Of a stretch of DNA of 64,000 nt, positions 9,791 to 18,675 are shown piece after piece (the first letter of the stretch is position 1; each line of letters opens with the position of its first letter). Where the stretch lies: the NCBI RefSeq assembly GCF_022637555.1, contig NZ_CP093342.1:3472001-3536000 (forward strand), read 5' to 3'. The notes beneath the pieces are model-generated. The model was not told the DNA's origin. It was given only the letters and a program-made list of their open reading frames with translations, and did not search any database. The DNA is from Microbacterium sp. H1-D42. Lineage in GTDB: Bacteria > Actinomycetota > Actinomycetes > Actinomycetales > Microbacteriaceae. Both the position numbers and the translations under genes were made by a program.

Positions 9791-10690
9791 TCAGCGCGCG
9801 GCGAAGAGCGCTCTCGTGGCACGCGCGTAGTCGACCATCTCGCGCTGCTCTTCGGGGTAGCTGCGATGACCGGCGGTCATCGTCATGACCGTGCGGAACT
9901 TCGGTGACACACCTTCCGCGACCGCCCACTGCCCCACCGGCGGCACTGACGGGTCATCCAGCGCCGGCGCGACGATCGTCGGCACGCGCAAGCGCCGCGC
10001 CGACGTGGCCGCGTCGAAGTAGTCCAACACCTTCCAGGACTCGGGGTGCCGGGCCAGCCACTTCGCGACTGCGTCGCCACTGCCAACGCACGGCTCCGCC
10101 AGTCGAAGCGCGTGGGCGCCGAAGCTCGGCACGTACAGCGAGGCCGCATCGAACCGGGCATCCCACGGCACCGCCATCGCCCCGATTCCGCCACCGAAGC
10201 TGGGGCCGAAGTAGCTCAGGCGCATACCACCACGTGATTCCCCCAGGCGCACGCCGAGCACCTCCTCCAGGGCGTTCGCCGCGCACCAGATGTCGGCGGC
10301 GCAGCCGCCGTGCACATACGTCTCACGGGATTCGATGCCGTGCAGCACGTGCTCCTTCGAGAACGACGGGATTGCATCGGACTGCGACAGCTTGAGCATG
10401 CCGCGGGCCACCGGGTAGAAGACCGCCGCATCCTCTGGCGCCCATCGCTGATCGAGTTCAGCCCGGCCTCCGTAGCCGTGCGCGACGATGACAACCGACG
10501 TGAACTCCCCCGGGGGAAGCACGAGCCATCCGCCGACGCGAAGTCCTCCGAGTGATGTGTATCGCACCACCTCCGCGCCGGCCGCGTCCGGCGCTTCTCG
10601 GATCGGATTCGAGTCGATGGCCAGAGCTCGGGCAGCCGCATCTCGCCAGACGTCGTCGAAGTCCGCTGGCTCGGGGCGCGTCTCGATCAC
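9791..10690 (-). CDS. acetylxylan esterase (AXE1) family hydrolase
   Basis: A 299-residue alpha/beta hydrolase. The motif YFGPSFGGGIGAMA holds the nucleophile serine near residue 164. APALDDPSVPP carries the acid (the family has a D..V.PP motif) and TAGHRSYPEEQ the histidine near 275. These fit the AXE1/cephalosporin-C deacetylase family, whose members deacetylate xylo-oligosaccharides and other small acetylated substrates. No signal peptide is seen, so it acts in the cytoplasm. It is transcribed away from the SGNH hydrolase, with the third LacI-type operator in the shared gap, and toward the propeller gene at 6728-9661. Confidence 0.85.
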   Translation of the reverse strand: MIETRPEPADFDDVWRDAAARALAIDSNPIREAPDAAGAEVVRYTSLGGLRVGGWLVLPPGEFTSVVIVAHGYGGRAELDQRWAPEDAAVFYPVARGMLKLSQSDAIPSFSKEHVLHGIESRETYVHGGCAADIWCAANALEEVLGVRLGESRGGMRLSYFGPSFGGGIGAMAVPWDARFDAASLYVPSFGAHALRLAEPCVGSGDAVAKWLARHPESWKVLDYFDAATSARRLRVPTIVAPALDDPSVPPVGQWAVAEGVSPKFRTVMTMTAGHRSYPEEQREMVDYARATRALFAAR

Positions 10691-10720
10691 GCCTCGATCC
10701 TGTCATCACTGCGATCAAGG

Positions 10721-10734
10721 TGCAACCGATTGCA
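10721..10734. promoter_or_regulatory. LacI-type operator, inverted copy (copy 3)
   Basis: TGCAACCGATTGCA, the exact reverse complement of the sites at 4237 and 9712. It lies in the divergent gap between the AXE1-type esterase (start 10690) and the SGNH hydrolase (start 10815). Confidence 0.8.
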
Positions 10735-10814
10735 ATACGATGGAGCCGACCATGATCAGATTCGACACCGACTCGTGATCGAACTCGCCACCCACGAAAT
10801 TCAGGTAATCCACG

Positions 10815-11504
10815 ATGACCACCGATCTGCAGCGGCTACGCGCCGCCCTGGCATCCGATGCGCCCCTGAACTGGGTGCTCACCGGCGACTCGATCACCCA
10901 CGGCCTGCTGCACACGCTCGGCGAGCGCAACTACGTCGACCACCTGCACGAGCTGGTGCGCGGCGACATGGGACGCGTGCAGGACGTCATGATCAACACG
11001 GCCATCAGCGGCTGGCGGGTCAAACTGCTGCTGAAGGACTTCGACCGGCGCGTCGCCGCGTGGAAGCCCAATGTCGTGACGCTCATGATCGGCACGAACG
11101 ACTGCTCGACGGGCGGTGTGTTCCCGATCATCTCGCCGCAGAAATTCGCCTGCCAGGTGCGCAGGTTCGTCCGCAAGGTGCGCCGCACCGGGGCCATCCC
11201 GGTGCTGCAGACACAACCCACGATCGACGTCGCGCACGCCCCTGAGCGGGCGCGCATCGCCGAGTTCGCCCAGGCGATCCGCGATGTGGCCGCAGCAGAG
11301 GATGTGATCCTCGTCGACCAGTTCGCGAAGTTCACCGAACTCGGTCACGGCGGCGTCGCGATGAACCTGCTGCACGACCCGTTCCACCCCGGGGCTGCAG
11401 GGCACGCCGTGCTGGCACTGGAGATCGCCCGCGTACTCGGGCTGCAGGCCCCACCGGCATCCGATCGGGTGCTGCCCGACCTCGCCATCCGCGCTGCGCG
11501 CTGA
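10815..11504 (+). CDS. SGNH/GDSL hydrolase
   Basis: A 229-residue cytoplasmic esterase. Block I is TGDSITHG (serine near residue 26), block III is IGTND (residues 93-96), and block V is DPFHPGAAGH with the Asp-His pair; these are the standard SGNH motifs. It should act on an acetylated or otherwise acylated substrate. It follows the LacI-type operator at 10721 and precedes a Gfo/Idh/MocA oxidoreductase in the same direction, 53 bp apart, so the two probably share a transcript. With the two alpha/beta hydrolases nearby it brings the number of esterase-like genes in this regulon to three. Confidence 0.9.
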   Translation: MTTDLQRLRAALASDAPLNWVLTGDSITHGLLHTLGERNYVDHLHELVRGDMGRVQDVMINTAISGWRVKLLLKDFDRRVAAWKPNVVTLMIGTNDCSTGGVFPIISPQKFACQVRRFVRKVRRTGAIPVLQTQPTIDVAHAPERARIAEFAQAIRDVAAAEDVILVDQFAKFTELGHGGVAMNLLHDPFHPGAAGHAVLALEIARVLGLQAPPASDRVLPDLAIRAAR

Positions 11505-11557
11505 GCGCTGAGCGGCGACTGGCTGAACAGCATGGACACGGCGCCGAGGAGCGGACG

Positions 11558-12595
11558 ATGACGGCCCCCGAATCCGGCCGCGTGCTGGGTGTGGGGATCA
11601 TCGGTCTCGGCGGCATCGGTCGCATCCATGCGCAGGCTCTCGCTGACCTGCCTGAGCTCGCCGAAGTCCGCGCAGTCGCCCGAGCCCGCGACGAGGCACT
11701 GTCGGCGTGCGGCCTGCCCGCATCCGCTCGACGGGACGTCGACGAGCTGCTCTCCGATGAGGCGATCGACATCGTCTCCATCTGCACACCCAGCGACACG
11801 CATGCCGACCTCGCCCTGCGGGCGATCGAGCACGGCAAGCACGTCGTCATCGAGAAGCCGATCGCGCTCGACGCCGACGAGGGGCGCGCAGTGATCGCCC
11901 GCGCACAGCAGGCGGGGCTCACGGTCGTGGGCATCGCACAGCGGCGCTACGAGCCGCAGAACGTCGCCCTGGCGCAGCTGCTCTCCAGCGGCGTGCTCGG
12001 CCGCCCCCTGCTCGCCGAAGTGCTCGTGCCGTGGTTCCGTGATGACGCCTACTACCGCGCGGCACCGTGGCGCGCGGAGCGCGACGGCGGCGGCGGTTCG
12101 CTAGCTAACCAGGGACTGCACAACCTCGACCTCGCCCTGATGCTGCTCGGCCGCGTGACCTCAGTCACCGGTCAGTCCGCGACGATCGCGCACGACATCG
12201 CCGTGGAAGACGCCACGACGGCCACCCTGCGCTTCGCATCCGGTGCGATGGGCATCGTGGCCACCACCACCGGCGCCCATCCCGGCCACAACGCCCGCCT
12301 GACCGTCATCACCACGACCGGCCGGTTCGAGCTCGACGGCGACGCGATCCGGGAGTGGACGTTCGACGTGCCGGCCCCTGCATCCGGCGGATCCGCCCCG
12401 TCAGGGGCATCCGACCCACTCGCGATCGGCCACGCCGGCCACCTCGCGCAGTGGCGCGATGTGCTCGAGGCCATCAGCCACGGCAGCTCGCCGACCACGA
12501 CCGGACGCGATGCTCAGCACACGGCCGAGGTCATCGCCGCGATCTACCGCAGCGCCGCAGACGGCGTCGCGGCGCCGGTCGAGCCTATCGACTGA
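11558..12595 (+). CDS. Gfo/Idh/MocA family oxidoreductase
   Basis: A 345-residue NAD(P)-dependent oxidoreductase. The N-terminal Rossmann motif is VGIIGLGGIGRIHAQAL, and the catalytic EKPIALD motif (usual EKP) follows near residue 110; the C-terminal half is the family's beta-sheet substrate domain. Members oxidise or reduce sugars, sugar acids or cyclitols. The start is the ATG with GAGGAG upstream at 11546-11551. It is the last gene of the set with LacI-type operators and is followed by a hairpin that separates it from the convergent gnd gene. The substrate is unknown. Confidence 0.9.
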   Translation: MTAPESGRVLGVGIIGLGGIGRIHAQALADLPELAEVRAVARARDEALSACGLPASARRDVDELLSDEAIDIVSICTPSDTHADLALRAIEHGKHVVIEKPIALDADEGRAVIARAQQAGLTVVGIAQRRYEPQNVALAQLLSSGVLGRPLLAEVLVPWFRDDAYYRAAPWRAERDGGGGSLANQGLHNLDLALMLLGRVTSVTGQSATIAHDIAVEDATTATLRFASGAMGIVATTTGAHPGHNARLTVITTTGRFELDGDAIREWTFDVPAPASGGSAPSGASDPLAIGHAGHLAQWRDVLEAISHGSSPTTTGRDAQHTAEVIAAIYRSAADGVAAPVEPID

Positions 12596-12605
12596 CGACA
12601 CCGCA

Positions 12606-12635
12606 ATGTCGGGCCCGCAGCCGCGGGCCCGACAT
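12606..12635. terminator. bidirectional terminator-like hairpin
   Basis: A perfect 13-bp stem (ATGTCGGGCCCGC and its complement) with a 4-nt loop, between the convergent stops at 12595 and 12655. Confidence 0.8.
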
Positions 12636-12654
12636 CGTCAGTGGGTGTGTGGTG

Positions 12655-14115
12655 TCAGTGGGTGTCTTCGGCTTCGATTTCGGTGCGGCCTGCGGACCAG
12701 AGGGTGTGGAAGGTGCCGGGTTTGTCGGTGCGGCGGTAGGTGTGGGCGCCGAAGAAGTCGCGCTGCCCTTGGACGAGGGCGGCGGGGAGGCGGTCGGCGC
12801 GGATGCCGTCGTAGTACGACAGGGAGGAGCTGAATGCGGGGGCGGGGATGCCGGCGGTCGCGGCGGCGATGACGACGCGCCGCCAGGCGGCTTGTCCGCG
12901 GGTGAGGGCGTCGGCGAAGTAGGGGGCGGCCATCAGCACGGGCAGGTCGGGGGTCTGGGCGTAGGCGTCGGCGATGCGGTTGAGGAACTGGGCGCGGATG
13001 ATGCACCCGCCACGCCAGATCTTGCTGATCGCGCCGAGGTCGATGTTCCAGTCGTACTCGGCCGCGCCCGCACGGATCTCATCGAACCCCTGGCTGTAGG
13101 CGACGATCTTGGACGCATACAACGCCAGGCGGACATCCTCGATGAACTGCTCGACCTGGTCGTCCGGGACGGTGAACGCCTCATCCGGGCCGGGCAGCCC
13201 CCCAGCAGCGGCGCGCTGCTCCGGGTGGGAGGACAGCGAGCGGGCGAAGGTGGCTTCCGCGATGCCGGAGACGGGCACGCCCAGGCTGAGGGCGGTCTGC
13301 ACGGTCCAGGCGCCGGTGCCCTTGGCGCCGGCCTGGTCGACGATGACATCCACCAGCGGCAGCCCGGTGTCAGCGTCGATCTGGCGGAGCACCTCGGCGG
13401 TGATCTCGATCAGGTACGACTCCAACTCGCCCCGGTTCCAGTCCGCGAAGATGTCCGCGATCTGCGCGGGGGTCTTGCCGGTGCCGCGGCGGATCAGGTC
13501 ATACGCCTCCGCGATCAGCTGCATGTCCGCGTACTCGATGCCGTTGTGCACCATCTTCACGAAATGCCCAGCCCCGTCATGGCCGACATGCGTGACGCAC
13601 GGCTCCCCCTCCGCGACCGCCGCAATCGACTTGAGGATCGGGCCGAGGGTGACCCAGGACTCATCCGACCCACCCGGCATGATGCTCGGGCCCAGCAGGG
13701 CACCCTCCTCGCCGCCGGAGATCCCGGCACCGACGAAGTTGATGCCCGTCTCCCGCACCGCCTTCTCACGGCGGATCGTGTCAGGGAAGAACGCGTTACC
13801 ACCGTCGACGATGATGTCACCCGGCTCGAACACCGCCGTCAACGCATCGATCACCGCATCAGTGGGACCACCGGCTTTGACCATGATGATCGCCGTCCGC
13901 GGCTTCACCAGACTCGCCGCGAACTCCTCATACGAGAACGCCGGCACGAACCCCGCCTCCGGATGCGCAGCCACCAACTCATCCGTCTTCACCCGGGAAC
14001 GATTCAACACCGCCACCGTGTTGCCCTCGCGAGAGGCCAGATTACGGGCCAGATTCGACCCCATCACAGCCAGGCCGACGACTCCGATGTTGGCAGATGC
14101 TTCGGGCACAGTCAT
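12655..14115 (-). CDS. gnd: 6-phosphogluconate dehydrogenase, decarboxylating (long NADP-type)
   Basis: A 486-residue enzyme of the pentose phosphate pathway that converts 6-phosphogluconate to ribulose 5-phosphate and CO2. Visible signatures are GLAVMGSNLARN (nucleotide binding), ISGGEEGALLGPSIMPGG, and GHFVKMVHNGIEYADMQ with the catalytic lysine. The length matches the long NADP-dependent class. The ATG at 14115 is chosen; GTG or TTG codons just upstream in frame are alternatives. It follows the TRAP permease gene by 29 bp in the same direction and may be the last gene of that operon. Codon choice is odd: the first third prefers G- or T-ending codons and the last third almost only C-ending ones. 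Confidence 0.95.
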   Translation of the reverse strand: MTVPEASANIGVVGLAVMGSNLARNLASREGNTVAVLNRSRVKTDELVAAHPEAGFVPAFSYEEFAASLVKPRTAIIMVKAGGPTDAVIDALTAVFEPGDIIVDGGNAFFPDTIRREKAVRETGINFVGAGISGGEEGALLGPSIMPGGSDESWVTLGPILKSIAAVAEGEPCVTHVGHDGAGHFVKMVHNGIEYADMQLIAEAYDLIRRGTGKTPAQIADIFADWNRGELESYLIEITAEVLRQIDADTGLPLVDVIVDQAGAKGTGAWTVQTALSLGVPVSGIAEATFARSLSSHPEQRAAAGGLPGPDEAFTVPDDQVEQFIEDVRLALYASKIVAYSQGFDEIRAGAAEYDWNIDLGAISKIWRGGCIIRAQFLNRIADAYAQTPDLPVLMAAPYFADALTRGQAAWRRVVIAAATAGIPAPAFSSSLSYYDGIRADRLPAALVQGQRDFFGAHTYRRTDKPGTFHTLWSAGRTEIEAEDTH

Positions 14116-14144
14116 TCCTTCACTCACTTCTTGACTCAAGGGGT

Positions 14145-15458
14145 TCACATCAGGCCGAGCACGGTCGGCAGCCACGTCGAGACTGCGGGCACGAACGTGA
14201 CGATCAGCAGGCCGACGCACAGCGCCCAGAAGAACGGCCAAAGCTTGCCGATGACCGGCTCGATCCGCACCCCGCCGACGCGAGCCGCGACGAACAGGTT
14301 GTTGCCGATCGGCGGCGAGATGTTGCCGAGGCACATGTTGAAGACCATCATCGCGCCGAAGTGGATCGGGTCGACACCGAGAGCGGTGACGACCGGCAGG
14401 AAGATCGGCGTGAAGATCAGGATCGCCGGGGTCGGGTCCATCACCGTGCCGGCAAGCAACAGGATCACCATGATGATCAGCAGCACGACGAAGACGTTGT
14501 CGGTGAACCCGAGCAGCCCCGCCGTCACCAGCTGCGGCAGTCGTGCGAAGGCGAGCACCCAGCCGAGGATGCCGGAGACGCCGATCAGCAGCATGATGAT
14601 GCCGGTGACCTTCGACGCCTCGAGCACCACCTTGGGCAGGTCCTTGACCTTCAGCGTGCGCTGCAGCAGGCCGAGCACCAGCGAGTAGAGCACCGCGATC
14701 ACCGCGGACTCGGTGGCGGTGAAGACGCCGATCAGGATGCCGCCGATCACGACGACGATCATCAGCAGTGCCGGCAGAGCCTTCAGGAACACCAGCATGC
14801 CCTGTGCGAACGTCGGGTGAGCGGTGCCCTTGGCCCGCAGCTCAGGGTGCTTGCGTGCATACAGCGCCACGACGGCGATGCAGACGAGAGCCCAGATCAG
14901 GCCAGGACCGACTCCGGCCATGAACAGCGCGGCGATCGACGTGCTCGAGACGAGCGAGTAGACGATGAAGGTGTTGCTCGGTGGGATCAGCATGCCCGCA
15001 GGGGACGATGCTGCGTTCACCGCAGCCGAGAAGGCGGGGTCGTAGCTCTCCTTGCGCATGCGCGGCGAGAGCACGGTGCCGATGGCGGCGGCCGATGCGA
15101 CCGAGGCGCCGGACACGGCACCGAACATGGTGTTCGCGACGACCGTGGTCTGCGCGAGCGATGCCGGCAGACGGCCGGCGACCACCATGGCGAGATCGAT
15201 GAGTCGCCCGGCTATGCCGCCGGTGTTCATCAGGCCGCCTGCGAGAACGAAGAAGGGTATCGCCAGCAGTGCGAACGAGTTGCTTCCGGCGAAGATGCGC
15301 TGGGCGGACGTCAGTGTGGCGCCCTCCCAGTCGAGCAGGATGACGACCGCGAGCATCGAGGGCAGGCCCATCGCGACCGCGACGGGAAGGCCCATCGCGA
15401 TGCCGAGGGCGATGCCGCCGAGCAGGACGACGGTGGCGATGATGGTCATGACGTCCAT
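14145..15458 (-). CDS. dctM: TRAP transporter large permease (DctM type)
   Basis: A 437-residue, highly hydrophobic protein with about a dozen membrane segments. Diagnostic features are GLPVAVAMGLPSML near the start, the AIPFFVLAG and SGASVASAAAIGTVLSPRM segments, and MDPTPAILIFTPIFLP and NMCLGNISPPIGNNLF toward the end, all typical of TRAP large permeases. It is the ion-coupled channel subunit for a carboxylate substrate. It follows the small permease after a 1-bp gap and, given the regulon, most likely imports a hexuronate or related sugar acid. Confidence 0.95.
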   Translation of the reverse strand: MDVMTIIATVVLLGGIALGIAMGLPVAVAMGLPSMLAVVILLDWEGATLTSAQRIFAGSNSFALLAIPFFVLAGGLMNTGGIAGRLIDLAMVVAGRLPASLAQTTVVANTMFGAVSGASVASAAAIGTVLSPRMRKESYDPAFSAAVNAASSPAGMLIPPSNTFIVYSLVSSTSIAALFMAGVGPGLIWALVCIAVVALYARKHPELRAKGTAHPTFAQGMLVFLKALPALLMIVVVIGGILIGVFTATESAVIAVLYSLVLGLLQRTLKVKDLPKVVLEASKVTGIIMLLIGVSGILGWVLAFARLPQLVTAGLLGFTDNVFVVLLIIMVILLLAGTVMDPTPAILIFTPIFLPVVTALGVDPIHFGAMMVFNMCLGNISPPIGNNLFVAARVGGVRIEPVIGKLWPFFWALCVGLLIVTFVPAVSTWLPTVLGLM

Positions 15459-15459
15459 G

Positions 15460-16068
15460 TCAGATCGCCTCCGCGTTCTCGTCGAATTCAGGGGTCGGCT
15501 TCTCGGCCCCGGCCAGCACGCCGATCAGGTGTGCGATTGAGTAGAAGACGATGATCACTCCGGCGATCGGGAGCACGAGGTACACCTGGCCGACCGTGAC
15601 CGGCAGGGTGGAGAGGTCCTGGTTCCAGGCGTTGTCGGCGACCCGCCACCCGCCGATGATGAACACCATGACGAAGAAGAAGATCACGATGAGCTCGATC
15701 ACGACGGCCATCACCCGCTGACCGGCAAGCGGCAGCTTCTTGACGAGGATCTCGACGGCGATGTGGCCGCGCTCGGAGAAGACGTAGGCGGCCGCGAGCA
15801 CTGCCAGCACGACGAACGTGTAGCGGGCAGCCTCCTCGGTCCACGGAGCGGAGTTGTTCAGCACCTCGCGGGTGAAGACCTGCCACGAGACGACGATCAC
15901 CAGCAGGGTGAACGTGATGATGCACAGCAGTGCGAGGACCCGGTCGATGACTCGACGAATTCGTGCGAGGACGGCGATGAGGCCGGGCCACCGCACAGGA
16001 ATCTGGTCGGCGGGCGGGCCGTCGGGCACGCTGCCTCCCTGGTCCGGTTCGGGCGGTGTGGTGTTCAC
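15460..16068 (-). CDS. dctQ: TRAP transporter small permease (DctQ type)
   Basis: About 202 residues with four membrane segments, the small-subunit pattern, including VSWQVFTREVLNNSAPWTEEAARYTFV near the middle, a typical DctQ motif. The start is placed at the GTG at 16068 because a perfect GGAGGAG lies 4 bases ahead of it; an ATG at 16080 is in frame but lacks a ribosome site. It lies between the binding-protein gene and the large permease. A strong hairpin separates it from the binding-protein gene upstream. Confidence 0.9.
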   Translation of the reverse strand: MNTTPPEPDQGGSVPDGPPADQIPVRWPGLIAVLARIRRVIDRVLALLCIITFTLLVIVVSWQVFTREVLNNSAPWTEEAARYTFVVLAVLAAAYVFSERGHIAVEILVKKLPLAGQRVMAVVIELIVIFFFVMVFIIGGWRVADNAWNQDLSTLPVTVGQVYLVLPIAGVIIVFYSIAHLIGVLAGAEKPTPEFDENAEAI

Positions 16069-16134
16069 GTTCTCCTCCATTGCACTGTTCGTCTGTATTG
16101 CACTGGTCGTCGGGTGCTGTCGTGTCGCACACGG

Positions 16135-16171
16135 AGCCTGCGGAGCGCCTGATATCGGCGCTCCGCAGGCT
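16135..16171 (-). terminator. intercistronic hairpin after the TRAP binding-protein gene
   Basis: A perfect 15-bp stem (AGCCTGCGGAGCGCC and its complement) with a 7-nt loop, just 7 bp after the stop of the binding-protein gene and ahead of the permease genes. It may attenuate or protect the transcript so that the binding protein is made in excess. Confidence 0.75.
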
Positions 16172-16178
16172 GGGTGGG

Positions 16179-17201
16179 TTACTCGGCGCTGGCGCGGATC
16201 GCGTCGTAGAGCGTGCGCTGCGAGTCGGTGGTGATGAACTCGTCGAGCAGCGGGCTCAGTGCCTCGGTGTACGCAGCGGTGTCGACGTCGCCGAAGGTCG
16301 CTCCGCCGGCCTTCGCCTCAGCGATCGCCTCTTCGGTCTGGGTCTTCCACAGCTCGGTGTGCTGCTTCCACGTCTGCTCCCAGCCGGCGTCGAACGCGGC
16401 GCGGTCCTCGTCGGACATCCCGTCGAGGGTGCCCGAGTTGATGATCAGGAAGTCAGCGCCGATGAGGTGCTGGGTGTTCGAGAAGAAGGGGGCGACCTCG
16501 AAGTGCTTCTGCGTGAAGTACGAGATCTCGTTGTTCTCGGCACCGTCGATCACGCCGGACTGCAGGCCGGTGTAGACCTCGGAGTACGCCATCGGCGTCG
16601 GCGAGCCACCGAGCGCCTCGATCATCGCGATGAACACCGGGCTCTCCTGCACGCGGATCTTCTTGCCCTTGAGGTCGGCAGGAGTCTCGGCGATGCCGTC
16701 CTTGGTGTACATGTTGCGCGCGCCCTGGGTGAAGCCGCCAACGACGGTGATGTTGTTGCTGTCCTCGAGTGAGGTGTAGACATCGCCGACGACCTCGGGG
16801 TCCGCCAGCGCGTCCATCTGGTGGTCGATGGAGTCGAACACGGTCGGCAGGCTGAAGATGACGAAGTCCTTCTGCAGGTTCTCCAGCTGGGGAGCCGAGA
16901 CGATGGCGAGGTCGATCACGCCGTCGCTGACCGACTGCAGGTACTCGTTCTGATCGCCGAGCGTCGAGTTCGGGTACACCTCGATGTTCCAGCGGCCGTC
17001 GGTGTCTTCGGCGAGCTTTTCGCCGAAGGCCTCAAGCGCGATGAACGAGGGGTGGTCCTCGGTCTGGTTCAGGGCGAGCTTCATGGTGTGCGTTTCGCCG
17101 CCGGCATCGCTGTCGCCGCCCGAACCGCCACTGCACGCTGCAAGGGCGAGTGCCGCGACCAGAGTGGTCGACAGCAGGGCGATTCTCTTCGTGGTCCGCA
17201 T
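16179..17201 (-). CDS. dctP: TRAP transporter substrate-binding protein (DctP type)
   Basis: A 340-residue lipoprotein. The signal ends in a lipobox (LALAAC, Cys near residue 22) followed by a Gly/Ser/Asp-rich linker. The mature part starts HTMKLALNQTEDHP and carries the DctP core (FVIFSLPTVFDSIDH, KGKKIRVQESPVFIAMIEALGGSPTPMAYSEVYTGLQSGVIDGAENN), including the conserved arginine that binds the substrate carboxylate. The start at 17201 has GAAGGAGA upstream. It is the first gene of the TRAP set, and a LacI-type operator lies 160 bp upstream. The neighbouring uronate genes point to a hexuronate ligand. Confidence 0.95.
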   Translation of the reverse strand: MRTTKRIALLSTTLVAALALAACSGGSGGDSDAGGETHTMKLALNQTEDHPSFIALEAFGEKLAEDTDGRWNIEVYPNSTLGDQNEYLQSVSDGVIDLAIVSAPQLENLQKDFVIFSLPTVFDSIDHQMDALADPEVVGDVYTSLEDSNNITVVGGFTQGARNMYTKDGIAETPADLKGKKIRVQESPVFIAMIEALGGSPTPMAYSEVYTGLQSGVIDGAENNEISYFTQKHFEVAPFFSNTQHLIGADFLIINSGTLDGMSDEDRAAFDAGWEQTWKQHTELWKTQTEEAIAEAKAGGATFGDVDTAAYTEALSPLLDEFITTDSQRTLYDAIRASAE

Positions 17202-17359
17202 GTGATTCTCCTTCGATCCCACAGAGGGACAAGTCGGCGGTGACTGTCGCGAACGCGCTGGTGCGGCGCGTCCGACGGCGGCAGCATCGCCGTGGGGTGT
17301 TCGGGTTTCGGCCCGGCGGTCCGGACCTTGCTCGTACATTCATTCATCGCGGCATTTCG

Positions 17360-17377
17360 ATGGCAACCAGTTGCCAT
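17360..17377. promoter_or_regulatory. LacI-family operator upstream of the TRAP genes
   Basis: ATGGCAACCAGTTGCCAT, a near-perfect 18-bp palindrome. Related sites occur at 18542, 18949 and 21850, all around genes of the uronate pathway. It is the probable binding site for the regulator encoded at 17430-18512. Confidence 0.85.
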
Positions 17378-17429
17378 CGATTGTCCTGAGATTGTCGAGC
17401 TGTTGCCGGAGACGGCCGGTGGCAGCTCG

Positions 17430-18512
17430 TCACGCCGACAGGTCGGGGCTGGCGCTGTTCGGCCAGTCCCCGAGCGGACTTGCCTGGCCGGTCGACGAGC
17501 GCACCACCAGGCGCGACGGCAGCAGCGCGGTCTTCAGCGGACCGCGCGGGACGAGCCGGCTGCTGCGGGGTGCGCGCAGATCCGCCAGCAGCGTCTGCAC
17601 GGCGACCTTGCCCAACTGCCGCAGGGGGGCGGCGACGGTCGTCAGCTGCGGCGTGCAGAAGTCCGCACCGAAGATGTTGTCGAACCCGATCACCGAGACG
17701 TCCTCCGGCACGCGGATGCCGAGGCTCGTCAGTCCGCGCATCAGACCGATCGCGAGCACGTCGTTGTAGGCGATGATCGCCGTGGTCGGCGACCCCGCGA
17801 TCGCACCGGCGGCGGAGAGCCCGCCGGCCTGCGTCGGCGAGAACGGGCCGATCCGCCTTGCCCGCAGCCCGAGCTCGTGAACGGCCTCGCGCAGCGCCTG
17901 CCAGCGCACGCCGTTCGCCCAGGAGGCGTCCGGTCCGGCGACATACGTGATCGTGGTGTGGCCGAGTTCGGCCAGATGCTCCACGGCACGCCGCATCCCG
18001 CGGGAGTTGTCGGTGGCCACGCTCGCGATATCGCTCATCGAGCGATTGAGCACCACCGTCGGCCGCTGCTTCGCCGCGACCCGGATCGACGAATCGGACA
18101 TGCGAGACGTGGCGAGCACCACGCCCTCCACCATCGGCAGCGTGCGATCGAGCGCGCGGCGCTCGGCTTCGACGGATTCCTGCACGTCCGCGACGAGCAG
18201 GGTGTACCCGGCCTCTGTTGCCGTCTCCTCCGCACCACGAAGCAGCTCGAAGAAGAAGGGGTTGGTGACGTCGGCGACGATGACGGCGAGCAGCGATGTC
18301 TTGCCCGTCGGAAGCGCCCGCGCCAGCGGATTCGTGCGGTAGCCCATCTCCTCAGCGACTCGACGGATGCGCTCCGCGGTCTCGGCGTTCACCCTTCCCG
18401 GCCGTGCGAAGGCGCGCGACACCGTCGAGGGGGCGACGCCGCAGGCGGCGGCCACGTCGTAGATGGTGGGGCGCGAAGGCGCGCCATCACCACGATCAGA
18501 GCGTGAGGTCAT
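17430..18512 (-). CDS. LacI family transcriptional regulator of the uronate genes
   Basis: A 360-residue repressor. The helix-turn-helix and hinge (TIYDVAAACGVAPSTVSRAF, then RVNAETAERIRRVAEEMGY) span residues 15-70; a periplasmic-binding-protein-like effector domain fills the rest. The ATG at 18512 begins with a polar stretch before the HTH. The operator at 18542 lies 30 bp upstream of its start, which fits autoregulation, and the other three operator copies flank the TRAP, isomerase and dehydratase genes. The effector is presumably a uronate-pathway intermediate. Confidence 0.93.
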   Translation of the reverse strand: MTSRSDRGDGAPSRPTIYDVAAACGVAPSTVSRAFARPGRVNAETAERIRRVAEEMGYRTNPLARALPTGKTSLLAVIVADVTNPFFFELLRGAEETATEAGYTLLVADVQESVEAERRALDRTLPMVEGVVLATSRMSDSSIRVAAKQRPTVVLNRSMSDIASVATDNSRGMRRAVEHLAELGHTTITYVAGPDASWANGVRWQALREAVHELGLRARRIGPFSPTQAGGLSAAGAIAGSPTTAIIAYNDVLAIGLMRGLTSLGIRVPEDVSVIGFDNIFGADFCTPQLTTVAAPLRQLGKVAVQTLLADLRAPRSSRLVPRGPLKTALLPSRLVVRSSTGQASPLGDWPNSASPDLSA

Positions 18513-18541
18513 GTGCCGGAGTCTAAGTCGACTCCACAGGC

Positions 18542-18559
18542 ATGGCAACCGGATGCCAT
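18542..18559. promoter_or_regulatory. LacI-family operator in the regulator / uronate gene divergent region
   Basis: ATGGCAACCGGATGCCAT, one base off a perfect palindrome of the same type as 17360. It lies in the gap between the repressor (start 18512) and the rightward uronate genes. A weaker symmetric element (CCGA-n6-TCGG) follows at about 18572. Confidence 0.8.
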
Positions 18560-18675
18560 CTGTTGCCCATCCGACAATATTCGGCAACTGATTTGCAGAA
18601 CGAGGGCGGAGCCGATTTCATGAGCACACCAGCATCGGGACACATGCCCGGGCGAGAACGTGAGCGGAACCGCTA

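Noticed and set aside
14097..15554. 485-codon open frame on the plus strand
   Set aside because: Antisense to the TRAP large permease; composition is Asp/His/Arg-rich without domain features.
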